Shown: in pieces, positions 35,007 to 44,248 of the stretch
Position numbering within the stretch: position 1 is the first letter of the stretch
How the letters are laid out: every line of letters starts with the position of its first letter
NCBI GenBank assembly: GCA_017561085.1
Contig: JAFZDQ010000021.1
Coordinates: 1-64,000 of the forward strand
DNA length: 64,000 nucleotides
Direction: 5' to 3'
Source: Lachnospiraceae bacterium
GTDB taxonomy: Bacteria; Bacillota; Clostridia; Lachnospirales; Lachnospiraceae
Notes under the pieces: generated by a model
Seen by the model: only the letters and a program-made list of their open reading frames with translations
Database searches by the model: none
Told to the model about the DNA's origin: nothing
Translations under genes and position numbers: made by a program

Positions 35007-36086
35007 CTATTTCCCGCAGGCGCTTTCCTGCCCTCTTAAATATCGGTCAAAAATTTCAAAATGACAGGCCACCAGCCTCTTGTGCATGGTAACACCGTCC
35101 AACTTGCCTACTGCCGCTTTGATGGGAATCATAAACTTCGCATCCGCAAAGCCCAAATGCTTCATATCTTCAAACACTTCCCTGCGGACAAAGGCCTCGG
35201 TTCCAAATAGTGGCCGGGTGGTAACGTTACGATTATCCTCGCAACAGATTTGTAAAAAAGGCTTTTTCATAATCATTCCTTCATAATCCCCAAACAATCC
35301 GCCGTCAATATTTAGGCCGCAACTGAATTCTTCCTCATGCTGACACAGGTAATAAGCAACCGCGCCACCCATGGAATGCCCGGTTGCGCCGATTCCTTTT
35401 GAAAAATCTATCCTATCCGCACAGCGCTCCTTTAGGGCCCGTACCGCGCACAAGGTATCCTCTGCCCACACAGGCACACGGCCGATAATATAGTTCATAT
35501 GCTTCTTTTGAAAAGCATTGAACTTTTCATAGATTTCTTCCGGCGTTCCCTTGGCCTTCTTTAGCTTAGACTGGTCAATAAGTACCTTTAAGATACTGTT
35601 ATCGTACATCATTTTATTGATTTTTTTGTCAAATAAATCCGTACTTCCGTCCTCATACTCATTGGCAATGGCTTCATGGGCATGGCCTACCGATGCGACT
35701 ATATAACCGTTGGAAGCCAGCTCGCAGCACAAAAAGGTGTGTCCTTCCACATAAGAATTGTATCCGTGATTAAATAAAATCAAAGGAAATCGCATACCGG
35801 CAACCTGGGGAACGTCCGCATAATAATCCGCTGTAAAATCTGCTCCCTTCGGCATCTTCACATGAAAAGCTTTCTCTAATGCTTCCCTCTTAAATTGGGA
35901 AAGTGCCGCTTCTTTGGGTAAACCCTCTACATCCTGTTTGTTTACAGGATAGTACAACCTCACCGCAATTTTACGGGGTCCGGTGGCAGGTCCAAGCTGC
36001 TCCGTTCTGGTTTCATCAAAAATGCTGAAGGTTTCCGTACCTACCGCGTATGTACCTGTGATATATTCGGGTTTGTTCATTTTCAT
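35007..36086 (-). CDS. alpha/beta hydrolase of the PAF-acetylhydrolase II type
   Basis: 359 residues, no signal peptide. The nucleophile elbow is GATGHSMGGAVAYYL, the acid is probably in LNIDGGLFG and the His in VACHFEIFD. The LILFNHGYNSYVEGH segment forms the oxyanion loop. The layout matches platelet-activating-factor acetylhydrolase-like esterases, which clip short acyl esters. The GCGAGG ribosome binding site supports the first ATG. Confidence 0.85.
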   Translation of the reverse strand: MKMNKPEYITGTYAVGTETFSIFDETRTEQLGPATGPRKIAVRLYYPVNKQDVEGLPKEAALSQFKREALEKAFHVKMPKGADFTADYYADVPQVAGMRFPLILFNHGYNSYVEGHTFLCCELASNGYIVASVGHAHEAIANEYEDGSTDLFDKKINKMMYDNSILKVLIDQSKLKKAKGTPEEIYEKFNAFQKKHMNYIIGRVPVWAEDTLCAVRALKERCADRIDFSKGIGATGHSMGGAVAYYLCQHEEEFSCGLNIDGGLFGDYEGMIMKKPFLQICCEDNRNVTTRPLFGTEAFVRREVFEDMKHLGFADAKFMIPIKAAVGKLDGVTMHKRLVACHFEIFDRYLRGQESACGK

Positions 36087-36122
36087 AAAAATGTTCCTCG
36101 CTTTTCAACATTCTAAAAGACA

Positions 36123-36923
36123 CTATCGTAAATCATTAAAAAATGTAACAATTCCTTTTGCAATTACTTCAATATCCTCATCCATCCACCTTTGTCTGGA
36201 AGTAGAAATTCGATATAAAAAATTTTGGTCTTTAAAGCAACTTTCCAATCTATCAATAATATCCTTCATCCTATTTTCACGCATTAATTCGTCTTTAAAG
36301 ATTAACAAATCTATGTACCTTACAAGTTTATCTCTATTTATATGATTCTTTAGATAATACACGTCATAAATATCTTTATATCTTCGATTATTAACCCCGA
36401 AAATAAGCAAAGCTCTGAGTTTTTCTACAACAGATTGCTCGTTAGAATTTTTAAGCAAACTAGCGCCTTTTTCATCCATGCAGACATCAAAACAATATTC
36501 TTCCTGCTCAAGTTCTAATTGCTTATGTACACCAATATCAATTTTACTTTCAACAGCCGTCCCCTCTTTATCTGTAATTCTTACCTTTATTGATTTTCCA
36601 TGATAATCTTGATGCTTCAGTTCTTCAATATCTCCAATTATTTCTATTTTGATTTCCGGAATACAATTCATTTTCTGAACAAATACACGTATTGCATCAT
36701 CTGCAATAGAATGATGAATAAAATCTAAATCAATATCCCGCGTCGCCCGGCGGTTATTATTGGTCAAGTTCCTCATGACCACTCCACCCTTAATGGTAAC
36801 ATTTCTATTAAGAGGCCCTATTGCAATTGCTTTTAACACAATATCCTGACAAACTCGCGCCGCCGCCAATTCTCGAGATAACCCCTCTTCATAATACCTA
36901 TCCATCATCTTTTGTAAATCCAT
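36123..36923 (-). CDS. abiEii: AbiEii-family nucleotidyltransferase toxin (copy 2)
   Basis: 266 residues, about 50 longer than copy 1 at 2429. KGGVVMRNLTNNNRRATRDIDLDF gives the nucleotidyltransferase metal motif. The extra C-terminus (after about residue 215) contains RLESCFKDQNFLYRISTSRQRW and appears in longer AbiEii proteins. It starts three bases after the antitoxin stop. The sequence differs enough from copy 1 to be a paralogue, not a recent duplicate. Confidence 0.88.
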   Translation of the reverse strand: MDLQKMMDRYYEEGLSRELAAARVCQDIVLKAIAIGPLNRNVTIKGGVVMRNLTNNNRRATRDIDLDFIHHSIADDAIRVFVQKMNCIPEIKIEIIGDIEELKHQDYHGKSIKVRITDKEGTAVESKIDIGVHKQLELEQEEYCFDVCMDEKGASLLKNSNEQSVVEKLRALLIFGVNNRRYKDIYDVYYLKNHINRDKLVRYIDLLIFKDELMRENRMKDIIDRLESCFKDQNFLYRISTSRQRWMDEDIEVIAKGIVTFFNDLR

Positions 36924-36926
36924 ATA

Positions 36927-37469
36927 TCAAAAAACCTCTTCTTCCAGTGCCTTCTTAATCATCTTACTTTTAGGAAAAATCTCTGCATATTCTTGGATTC
37001 TCCAAATCTGAAGCTTATCGATTATTTTCCGATAATTTCCGATTATTTCCTTGTACAAGTCATAGGGCATCGTATTTTTATTACGAAGCAACTCTATCAA
37101 CATACGTTCTTTATCATAAATTTTTACAGTAATACCATTAATTTCTTCTTCATCAACACCTAACTGCAATAAATCATCCCTAACATAAATTTGCTCAATT
37201 CGGACATCCAACAATTTCGCAGCCTTTGCTTTAGTCGCAATATGATACTTTTCGGGAATTACATCTGTTAAACCATGATAATAAAATGCATACTCTCCCG
37301 CCAAAATAGCATTTGGATACTTTTTAACAATAACCTCCAAATCCCACGAATAACGTTCCGTTGAATACACACCTGATTCCACCCGATAAATACTTTCCTC
37401 TGCAACAGCACGGGTTAACTGATAATCATTTCCATATTTTTCAATACATTCTTTATAAGTAAAAATCAT
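36927..37469 (-). CDS. abiEi: AbiEi-family antitoxin (copy 2)
   Basis: 180 residues, the same length as copy 1, with AFYYHGLTDVIPEKYHIAT and VKIYDKERMLIELLRNK in matching places. The N-terminal winged helix should bind its own promoter. GAGGTGAACC precedes the ATG. A strong promoter lies at 37516-37544. Confidence 0.88.
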   Translation of the reverse strand: MIFTYKECIEKYGNDYQLTRAVAEESIYRVESGVYSTERYSWDLEVIVKKYPNAILAGEYAFYYHGLTDVIPEKYHIATKAKAAKLLDVRIEQIYVRDDLLQLGVDEEEINGITVKIYDKERMLIELLRNKNTMPYDLYKEIIGNYRKIIDKLQIWRIQEYAEIFPKSKMIKKALEEEVF

Positions 37470-37515
37470 TTTGGTTCACCTCGGTAAGAGTTTCATTTTT
37501 TCCGACCTTTACTTT

Positions 37516-37544
37516 AATATACACCTACAATAGCTCCTTGTCAA
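37516..37544 (-). promoter_or_regulatory. promoter of abiE copy 2
   Basis: TTGACA and TATATT are separated by 17 bases on the minus strand, about 50 bases upstream of the antitoxin start. The GCAGGTA-type inverted repeats of copy 1 are absent, which suggests different operator specificity. Confidence 0.72.
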
Positions 37545-37659
37545 AGTAAAACTCGGCAAAAAATTATTTCATTAATTTTAGAGGATGAATTACAGATAAA
37601 ATATGATATAATCAGTGTTATCATCAGATAAAAAAACTTTTACAAAAGGGGAACAAATT

Positions 37660-38041
37660 ATGTACGGAGATGAGTTTTTATATCAAACGCTTGGCTACAA
37701 GCATATCTATAGTAAGTTGAAAGATGTAACGGAAGAAGAAATCACATCTTGAGAAGCCTTATGGCGTTACAAGAGGGTATCTTGTCAGTACATTTATACA
37801 AAATACAACGACACGGGTGGGTGCTGACCGATATGATAAAATCGAAGAAGTTAATCAATGTTCTGTCATATGGATTGAAAAAAATGACACGTTTTTACGG
37901 AATGTAAACCATTCATCGGTAAAATTCAACTATGCGGAAAGGGAATATGTTTGGTCAGAATTAGTATATACACCGGTAAAGATATTTGTTTTTAAGGATA
38001 ATTCAGTGGAGTTAATACCGACATTTGGTGAAGAGAAATAG
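37660..38041 (+). pseudogene. frameshifted gene for a small unknown protein
   Basis: An AAAAGGGG-preceded ATG opens 29 codons ending ...DVTEEEITS-stop. The next frame continues without a break: LEKPYGVTRGYLVSTFIQ and on through VGADRYDKIEEVNQ to a stop at 38041, followed by a strong terminator. One extra T near 37747 explains both parts. The restored protein would be about 127 residues. I do not recognise the family. Confidence 0.65.
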
Positions 38042-38047
38042 ATAATT

Positions 38048-38098
38048 AAAGAGCTTTACTTCTGTGACTGACACGGGCACAGAAACAAAGCTCTTTTT
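38048..38098 (+). terminator. rho-independent terminator
   Basis: AAAGAGCTTT with AAAGCTCTTT and an inner TTCTGTG/CACAGAA stem are followed by TTTTTT. It ends the broken gene at 37660 and converges on the carboxypeptidase. Confidence 0.85.
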
Positions 38099-38127
38099 TC
38101 TATTTCCTGACCATACCTTTCCTTCTA

Positions 38128-39165
38128 CTACTCCGTGGCCTTTTCCAATAGGGTAAAGGTCACCGTATCGCAATCGATTTCATAGGTTAAGCCCAGCGGG
38201 AAAACACCGATAGGATAAGCATGACCCACATTCACGTTACACAAAATCGGCAAATCAGGTCGGTTCGCTTCAAAACCCACCACCTGCTTAAGTGCCTTTT
38301 TATATGTATCCATTTTCCCTTCAAATGCCGGTTTTCCTACTACAATTCCATGAATCACATCCAGTATTCCCTGAGCCTGTAAGCCACGCAAAATATCGGT
38401 AAATACCTGCTCAGACGTATCAACCTCACTGGTCTCTATGAGTAATAATTTCCCTTTCCATTCCTCAACCGTAGGCCACAAAGAAGTTCCCAGCAGGTGC
38501 AGGAAAACATCAATGCATCCACCAAACAATTCCCCTGTCGCTTTGCCGGTTCCCTGTACGATTTCATACCCGGTATTGGGATATCTCGGCGTCGGTACTT
38601 TTTGGTTTTCTTCTATCCACCAAATTTTGTCCTTTTCATAACTGCAAAAATCACTGCATTTGATTTCCATCCTATCCTGCGGGTCAAACAGTGTTTTTTC
38701 CATTGCTTCTTTGGTATATTCGTTAATGTCCACATATTCCGCAATATTGTTCATCACAGACAAACCATAATAGGATACCAGCCCAGCCTTGAACATCATG
38801 AAATGGTTCGTGGTTGTATCCGAGAACCCTGTGAAAATCTTAGGATTGTCCCGCAACACATCAAAGTCAATGTAAGGCAAAAGGCGGATGGTATCGTCCC
38901 CACCGATGGCACAAAACACAGCTTTTATCTCAGGATCTTTAAAGGCATCCATCAAATCTTCTGCACGCGCCTTTGGATTCTGATACAAATAATCTATCCC
39001 CTTTAAGGCATTCGGCATAGCTACTACTTCCAAACCATATTCTTCCTCTAACCGCTTTTTCGCCAGGTCGTACTTGTGGATAAATTCACGTTCTCCAAGC
39101 ATACCATTTGATAAAGAAACTATGGCGACTTTATCACCTTTTCTTAATCTGTTCGGTTTTTTCAT
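38128..39165 (-). CDS. S66 family LD-carboxypeptidase / MccF-like peptidase
   Basis: 345 residues. The nucleophile Ser is in KIFTGFSDTTTNHF, the Glu in LLLIETSEVDTS and the His in CNVNVGHAYPIG. Members recycle peptidoglycan tetrapeptides or, as MccF, cleave microcin C to give self-immunity. The MccF-like loop cannot be told from sequence alone. The ATG at 39165 follows GAGGGG; a GTG at 39174 would overlap it. Confidence 0.9.
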   Translation of the reverse strand: MKKPNRLRKGDKVAIVSLSNGMLGEREFIHKYDLAKKRLEEEYGLEVVAMPNALKGIDYLYQNPKARAEDLMDAFKDPEIKAVFCAIGGDDTIRLLPYIDFDVLRDNPKIFTGFSDTTTNHFMMFKAGLVSYYGLSVMNNIAEYVDINEYTKEAMEKTLFDPQDRMEIKCSDFCSYEKDKIWWIEENQKVPTPRYPNTGYEIVQGTGKATGELFGGCIDVFLHLLGTSLWPTVEEWKGKLLLIETSEVDTSEQVFTDILRGLQAQGILDVIHGIVVGKPAFEGKMDTYKKALKQVVGFEANRPDLPILCNVNVGHAYPIGVFPLGLTYEIDCDTVTFTLLEKATE

Positions 39166-39192
39166 ATTTGACACCCCTCATTCTAAGTTATC

Positions 39193-39561
39193 TTAACTTC
39201 TGACTTCCTCTAAGCTATAAATATACCGAAACGCAATCTTATCAGAAGAATCGCTCGCCTGTCCCTCCAATTCTTCCTTTAAGGAATTATCCTCATCAAT
39301 AATAAAATAAATGCATTTACAGCCATATTCCACGGCTTTTGGCATAAAATATTCCGCTACCCAGCGGGTGTCTTCCGGAAGATTCTCAAATCCGCTTCTG
39401 GTATCCGCCACATAATCACAATTCTCATGTTCTCTGATAATCTCCAGTGCATACTCCAGCGGCTTTCTGTAATCCTGATTACAACAAAACTTTTTCCACT
39501 TCACGAATACCACATTGTACTGTTCGTTATAATTTACTTCACAATACTCTGACTTGTACAT
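39193..39561 (-). CDS. hypothetical protein, possible STAS-like fold
   Basis: 122 residues, soluble. The pattern NVVFVKWKKFCCNQDYRKPLEYALEIIREH, CDYVADTRSG, then DTRWVAEYFMPKAVEYGCKCIYFII suggests alternating beta and alpha like STAS-type proteins; this is by impression only. Short clostridial proteins of this type are uncharacterised. The ATG at 39561 is preferred over 39591, which would overlap the upstream gene. Confidence 0.6.
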   Translation of the reverse strand: MYKSEYCEVNYNEQYNVVFVKWKKFCCNQDYRKPLEYALEIIREHENCDYVADTRSGFENLPEDTRWVAEYFMPKAVEYGCKCIYFIIDEDNSLKEELEGQASDSSDKIAFRYIYSLEEVRS

Positions 39562-39575
39562 CTTACTTCTCTTCC

Positions 39576-40079
39576 CTACAGCGTAATCCAATATCTCTGC
39601 TCGGTTACTCCGTCTACCACAATTTCATTTTCCAACACGCCGCCGTTCTTCATAATGCTCTTGGCGGAGCCTATATTTTCTTTATCGCAGACCATTAAAA
39701 CCTTGTCCAAGCCAAGTTTTCTGCATTCTTCAAGGGCCAGTCCTATCATTTGGGTGGCGTTGCCCTTAAGCCGCTCGGAAGGTCTGATGCCGTCCCCGAT
39801 GTGACCGCCGTTTAACAATAGCGCTTCGTTCAGATAATGCCGTATATTTACCGCTCCAAGCAAAATATTGCGCTCCTCATCCAGTGCAAAAAAGGTGGAA
39901 TCCGGCACTTTTCCATCGGATGCATCCTTTATCTCTAAGCTTTCCAAATACTGTTCAAAATCATGGTAATCCACTTTCCGAATAGCATAAGGGACAATCT
40001 TTTCCCCGGTAGCATACCATTCCTCTAGCATATCAAAAAGCAGATCCTTGTATTTCTCTTCCATCTTAATCAGTCGCAT
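39576..40079 (-). CDS. GNAT family N-acetyltransferase
   Basis: 167 residues. The acetyl-CoA loop is IRPSERLKGNATQMIGLALEEC, and the C-terminal NIGSAKSIMKNGGVLENEI is typical of RimL-like members. The pair with 45562 is strikingly similar at both sites (RPSERRKGYATEML and IVRNGGVYERS), so the two are paralogues. The substrate is unknown. A GC-rich hairpin (40096-40123) precedes its ribosome binding site. Confidence 0.9.
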   Translation of the reverse strand: MRLIKMEEKYKDLLFDMLEEWYATGEKIVPYAIRKVDYHDFEQYLESLEIKDASDGKVPDSTFFALDEERNILLGAVNIRHYLNEALLLNGGHIGDGIRPSERLKGNATQMIGLALEECRKLGLDKVLMVCDKENIGSAKSIMKNGGVLENEIVVDGVTEQRYWITL

Positions 40080-40134
40080 CTTTTTTCTCCTCTGCGGGAC
40101 TTCATCACGAAATCCCGCCTCTCCTCAATTCTTT

Positions 40135-40755
40135 TTATCCCTTCTCAAAATCAAGTCTGATAAACTTCTTTCCGTTGGGCAGTTCTCTTAACAAAATCTT
40201 TCCCGGAACATAACCGATCCTTTGCATACTCTCTGTCAGTGCCGTCTCTTCCATCTGATGATGTACTTCCTCCAGACAATCAAAGGAGTGTAAATAGGGG
40301 GAATCAGACACAAACGAGTCTCCTGTGTTTATCTGAATAATACAGGACACATACTTTGGCTTTACCTGCCCAATCACCTTCTCAAAGCACTCATAGCCGA
40401 TGTATTCCACCAACAAATTCGCTACTACCAGTTCTGCAGAAGGAAGCTGTAAGTCCGCACTCAACAGATCCGCACAAACCGCTTCGAAAGTTCCTTCCAA
40501 ATGAGCATATCGTTTTTCACATTCTGCCAGAAAGTCCCTATTCACATCTACGCCGTAAACCTTTTTTATCCGGTTTTGATCAATATGCTCCAGTCCGTTT
40601 CCGCCGGCAATTCCCAAAATCATGACAGAACTAATCTCATATGCCTCAAACTGTTCCTTCATCATCTGATTTAACGCCTGAAGCTGGCATACACTGTCAA
40701 GGCTCATATGGCTTTCATAATCATTTAAATCTATTTTTTCCCAAGGATTACTCAT
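40135..40755 (-). CDS. class I SAM-dependent methyltransferase
   Basis: 206 residues. The SAM motif is VMILGIAGGNGLEHI with the acidic partner in YGVDVNRDFL and AVCADLLSADL further on. The acceptor is not deducible. It lies between GNAT genes in the small-enzyme array. Confidence 0.85.
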   Translation of the reverse strand: MSNPWEKIDLNDYESHMSLDSVCQLQALNQMMKEQFEAYEISSVMILGIAGGNGLEHIDQNRIKKVYGVDVNRDFLAECEKRYAHLEGTFEAVCADLLSADLQLPSAELVVANLLVEYIGYECFEKVIGQVKPKYVSCIIQINTGDSFVSDSPYLHSFDCLEEVHHQMEETALTESMQRIGYVPGKILLRELPNGKKFIRLDFEKG

Positions 40756-40815
40756 ACAAATTCTCCATCATTTCTACTGATACGCACTTGCTCTAAACTG
40801 ATTCTGTCGCACTTA

Positions 40816-41625
40816 CTATTCTGCATTCTTATTATAAAATTCAGTGATTTCGCCCACTTTCAAATAACCGATTTTCTGATATGCCGCGTTAGAATAAGGA
40901 TTATTGTCATCCGCATACAACATGGGAAGAACGCCCTGCTCTAACAAAATCTTGCTCACATTCCCTACCAGCATTTTGACATAGCCCCGGTTTCTTTTGG
41001 CACGGTCTGTTACCACGTAGTTGATTCGTGCATACTTTTCATTTTTTTCCGCAATTCTGGCCATGGATACGATGTCCCCATCCTGCCACAAAAACAGGTT
41101 CTCGGAATCCGTGTGTTTATCGGCAAAAGCTACCGCCTCCTCATGAGGCAATTCTTGGTGCGAGATATCCTCCGTGATCTGCTTCACCAAATCAATCATC
41201 CGCTCCTTGTGCTCTGCCCGGGGTGAGGTGAGCTGTCCTTTTTCCTCCACAAGTTTTACCTGCGGACATTTGTAGGCAATCAGCCCTTTATATTTTTCAT
41301 ACTTCACATTCAATTCTGCTTCCAGACGCGCAAATATGCCGCTCATAAATTCCGGCTTTGCATTGATATGAACCTTAGGATTCTCTTTCACACAATCCGC
41401 CAGAATTTGGTACACTTCATTTTCTGCCTCTGCATCAAATTGCTCATTAGCAAAAATCCAGATGGGTGTATATTGGTTACTTTGCGCTACGATGTAGCTT
41501 TTGTCATCCGTATAAATACGGGCGTCCTCACATCCCCGTACCAGATAAAAGAGATTGTATGTAATTTCGTCATTTCCCTGCACCAGCTTATCAAATACGC
41601 TGTCCTGCCCATTTATCTTTCTCAT
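40816..41625 (-). CDS. GNAT family N-acetyltransferase (two-domain)
   Basis: 269 residues. A degenerate N-terminal half of about 130 residues precedes a C-terminal GNAT with YVVTDRAKRNRGYVKMLVGNVS as acetyl-CoA loop and NPYSNAAYQKIGYLKVGE at the end. The double-length architecture resembles acetyltransferases acting on larger acceptors, but none is known here. It ends ten bases after the next gene's start region, so it is in the same transcript. Confidence 0.85.
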   Translation of the reverse strand: MRKINGQDSVFDKLVQGNDEITYNLFYLVRGCEDARIYTDDKSYIVAQSNQYTPIWIFANEQFDAEAENEVYQILADCVKENPKVHINAKPEFMSGIFARLEAELNVKYEKYKGLIAYKCPQVKLVEEKGQLTSPRAEHKERMIDLVKQITEDISHQELPHEEAVAFADKHTDSENLFLWQDGDIVSMARIAEKNEKYARINYVVTDRAKRNRGYVKMLVGNVSKILLEQGVLPMLYADDNNPYSNAAYQKIGYLKVGEITEFYNKNAE

Positions 41626-41634
41626 AATGTCCTC

Positions 41635-42471
41635 CTATTTCTCTACAATGACAGATGCTCCCTTTGACCGGTCTCCATTTAGCCACTGCCATTTTTCTGA
41701 CAATATCAGTTTACCGTTTTGGCCAAATTCGGGTACGCTATGACATACCCCTACGCGCATCTGTCCCTGAATATTTAAATGCTGATAATAAAAATCCAGT
41801 TCTCCCTTTTCGTTAACAGTACCCAGTAAATGACCTTTGATTACTTCACCACCGGAATAATCCGCCCATGCCATATTGCCCTGCTGATGATATTCAAATA
41901 CGGTATTTCCGTCTACTTCACCATTTTCAGTATTTGTCTTCGGAACAAAAATTTTCCCGTCATAAGATACCGCAACTTCTTCCTCCACAGATATTTGTTT
42001 CTCCATATATCCGCATGTAAACGGGAACCGCTCAAATTTTTTCGCTCCGATATGGACAAAACCAAAGGATTCATACCACTTCCTAAGCTGTATATTCTCC
42101 GCCACATATCCGATATTCATCTTCATGCAGCCCAGTTCCGTCGCTTTCTCAAGGGCATACTGAAGCAACTCCTCACCGATTCCCTTATGTCTGTAGTCCG
42201 GCAATACGCATAAATTGCTGATTTCACACTCATTGTTCTCCGGCTTGGTAAGAGAAAAATAACCTACCAATTTATCCTCTGCAAAATACCCATAGGCCGG
42301 TCGCTGTTCTACCATCAAGTGATACCGAATTCTATATTCATCGGTAGCAAAAGCCGTAAATCCGGGACAGTTTTCTTCGGTAAAACCAAACTCATTTGCA
42401 ACGGTAAGAAAGCTTGCCCTAATCACTGCTACTACTTCTGAGATATTTTCTTCTCTAATCGGTCTAATCAT
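41635..42471 (-). CDS. GNAT fused to an N-acetylglutamate-synthase-like beta domain
   Basis: 278 residues. Residues 1-150 are a GNAT with LCVLPDYRHKGIGEELLQYAL and YESFGFVHIGAKKF. Residues about 165-278 are a separate beta domain: VSYDGKIFVPK, then EVDGNTVFEYHQQGNMAWADYSGGEVIKGHLLGT. That second domain is often found alone in proteins annotated as n-acetylglutamate synthase, whose real role is unknown. The fusion suggests the beta domain helps bind or modify the same target. Confidence 0.85.
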   Translation of the reverse strand: MIRPIREENISEVVAVIRASFLTVANEFGFTEENCPGFTAFATDEYRIRYHLMVEQRPAYGYFAEDKLVGYFSLTKPENNECEISNLCVLPDYRHKGIGEELLQYALEKATELGCMKMNIGYVAENIQLRKWYESFGFVHIGAKKFERFPFTCGYMEKQISVEEEVAVSYDGKIFVPKTNTENGEVDGNTVFEYHQQGNMAWADYSGGEVIKGHLLGTVNEKGELDFYYQHLNIQGQMRVGVCHSVPEFGQNGKLILSEKWQWLNGDRSKGASVIVEK

Positions 42472-42522
42472 ATTTTTCTCCTTTCACCGGCTTCCGGTTT
42501 TAAATTTCTCTTTTCATAAATT

Positions 42523-43110
42523 TTAGAATTTGCAGCCCAACTCGTAGGCCTTCTGAAGATGTCCGGGTTCTGTCTTTTCCCGAAGGTCTTCGTCCCAATG
42601 GGTAATCTTGTCAAAAATAACCATTTCCTTTTCTTTTGCCCTGTCGCGGATCCGGTCTCCTAACATGACCGTTTCCATGGCTCTTATCTCTCCTACTTCT
42701 TCCAAGCTTTCCAGAGATTTTCCGGCACAGGCTATACACAAAGCTTTATCAAGTGTTTTCATTGTGGGATTGGGACTATAAGCAAATCCCGTGGTCCAAA
42801 CCCGGTCAAACCAGCCAACCAATTTGGCCGGCGCTTCCGTCCAAAATACAGGATAAATAAAAACAATGGCATCACTTGCCTGGATTTTCTCCTGTTCCAT
42901 CCGAACATCTTCCGCTACGGGAAGTTCCGCCCGGTAATAAGTCTCCCTTAAATATTCCTCTTCCGACAAATCGGTCTTAAAATCCATCTCATATAAATCG
43001 GACACGGCAATCTCGTGCCCCGCATCCTGTAAACCCTTCAGGAAACTCTCATATACGCGGTAAGTAAAGCTCGTCTTACTGGGATGACAATATACAATTA
43101 AAACTTTCAT
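42523..43110 (-). CDS. NAD(P)H-dependent oxidoreductase, flavodoxin-2 fold
   Basis: 195 residues. The FMN-binding N-terminus MKVLIVYCHPSKTSFTYRVY and the FIYPVFWTEAPAKLVGWFDRV loop are typical of NQO/MdaB/KefF-like quinone reductases. GGAGGAAAAAG fixes the ATG at 43110. It probably detoxifies quinones or nitro compounds. Confidence 0.9.
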   Translation of the reverse strand: MKVLIVYCHPSKTSFTYRVYESFLKGLQDAGHEIAVSDLYEMDFKTDLSEEEYLRETYYRAELPVAEDVRMEQEKIQASDAIVFIYPVFWTEAPAKLVGWFDRVWTTGFAYSPNPTMKTLDKALCIACAGKSLESLEEVGEIRAMETVMLGDRIRDRAKEKEMVIFDKITHWDEDLREKTEPGHLQKAYELGCKF

Positions 43111-43132
43111 CTTTTTCCTCCTCATACTCCCA

Positions 43133-43585
43133 CTAAAATTTATACTGCATAAAGTTATTGTTTTTCACAAAATCAAAGTCTGAATAAAGCAGTACTCCCA
43201 TATCGGAAGCAGTAATTTGTACTGCTCCGCAGCCATAGTCTTTCGCTTCTTTCACCACTCTGGATAAAAGTTCTTTAGCAATCCCTTTTCTGCGATATTC
43301 CTTCAAAGTATACATAGAAGAAAGCAGCCCGATTTTTCCACTGGGACAACCGAAATACGGTGGTTTTTCCACAAAAGACATGCCGCTTGTTCCCACAATT
43401 TTTCCCTCATCCATAGCCAGCCATGAAACAAAGGTTCCATCCGACAGATGTCTGTCATAATAATTCCTCAGGGCGGGTACCAAATCAATCTCCTCCGTTG
43501 CACCTTCTTCCCTCAACTGATTAATTCGAAGTTTCATGAAATCATCTATTTCTTTTTCCGTCATTTTCTGATAATAAACCGCCAT
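43133..43585 (-). CDS. GNAT family N-acetyltransferase
   Basis: 150 residues. The acetyl-CoA loop is MYTLKEYRRKGIAKELLSRVVKEA. It has an N-terminal helix-rich KLRINQLREEGATEEID segment and ends DVL-type LLYSDFDFVKNNNFMQYKF. The nearest named relatives are small acetyltransferases of unknown target. It starts 17 bases after the HAD gene stop. Confidence 0.9.
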   Translation of the reverse strand: MAVYYQKMTEKEIDDFMKLRINQLREEGATEEIDLVPALRNYYDRHLSDGTFVSWLAMDEGKIVGTSGMSFVEKPPYFGCPSGKIGLLSSMYTLKEYRRKGIAKELLSRVVKEAKDYGCGAVQITASDMGVLLYSDFDFVKNNNFMQYKF

Positions 43586-43602
43586 AATTACACCCCTTTT
43601 TC

Positions 43603-44226
43603 TTAGTTCGCTTCGAGTATCTTTGCCAGTTCTTCAAAGGAATTCACTATAACACCCGTATACTCTTCATTATCCCGGTTAAAAAGTATGGGGCTAATTC
43701 CAAATCCCTCTGCTACATCCAGGTTTTTTACACTGTTATCCACAAAATAGCACTCCTGCCCGCTCCTACTAATTTCCGCTAAAGCCAGCTCATAAATTCG
43801 TTTTTCCGGCTTACGGCACTTCACATCCGCACTTACGATTTTCGCTTTGAAATACTTATTTAATCCATAGAACTCTGTAATATATTCACTCCAAGCCGCA
43901 ACATCATTTGATAAAAGTACGAAATCAAACTCCTGATAATACTTCTCTGCAAAAGAAATAAATCCCTCATCCAAAGTCAAATAATTTTCCAGATAATTTT
44001 TCATATGATAGGCGGGATCCTCATACCCAAGCAAGGTTAAAAATTCATCCGACGTAATTTCACCATTCCCTGCTTTCGTAAAAAGTTTTTCTTCCCGAAA
44101 CTGTCTCGTCAGTCTATCGTGCTCTTCTTGCTGAAAATATGTAAAAGTATAGGGAATGAAATTTCCTTTACTTTCCTTCAAAATCACGCCATACATATCA
44201 AGTAGTAAAGTTGTCTTAGGCTTCAT
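43603..44226 (-). CDS. HAD superfamily hydrolase
   Basis: 207 residues. Motif I is LLLDMYGVIL, in which the second Asp is replaced by Tyr-Gly (DMYGV), which is not the usual DxDGT. Motif II is VLLSNDVA, motif III KCRKPEKRIYELA and motif IV CYFVDNSVKN. The missing second motif-I Asp is noteworthy, because that residue normally acts as general acid. The activity may be altered. Confidence 0.85.
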   Translation of the reverse strand: MKPKTTLLLDMYGVILKESKGNFIPYTFTYFQQEEHDRLTRQFREEKLFTKAGNGEITSDEFLTLLGYEDPAYHMKNYLENYLTLDEGFISFAEKYYQEFDFVLLSNDVAAWSEYITEFYGLNKYFKAKIVSADVKCRKPEKRIYELALAEISRSGQECYFVDNSVKNLDVAEGFGISPILFNRDNEEYTGVIVNSFEELAKILEAN

Positions 44227-44248
44227 AGCAATGTACTCCGATTATCAT

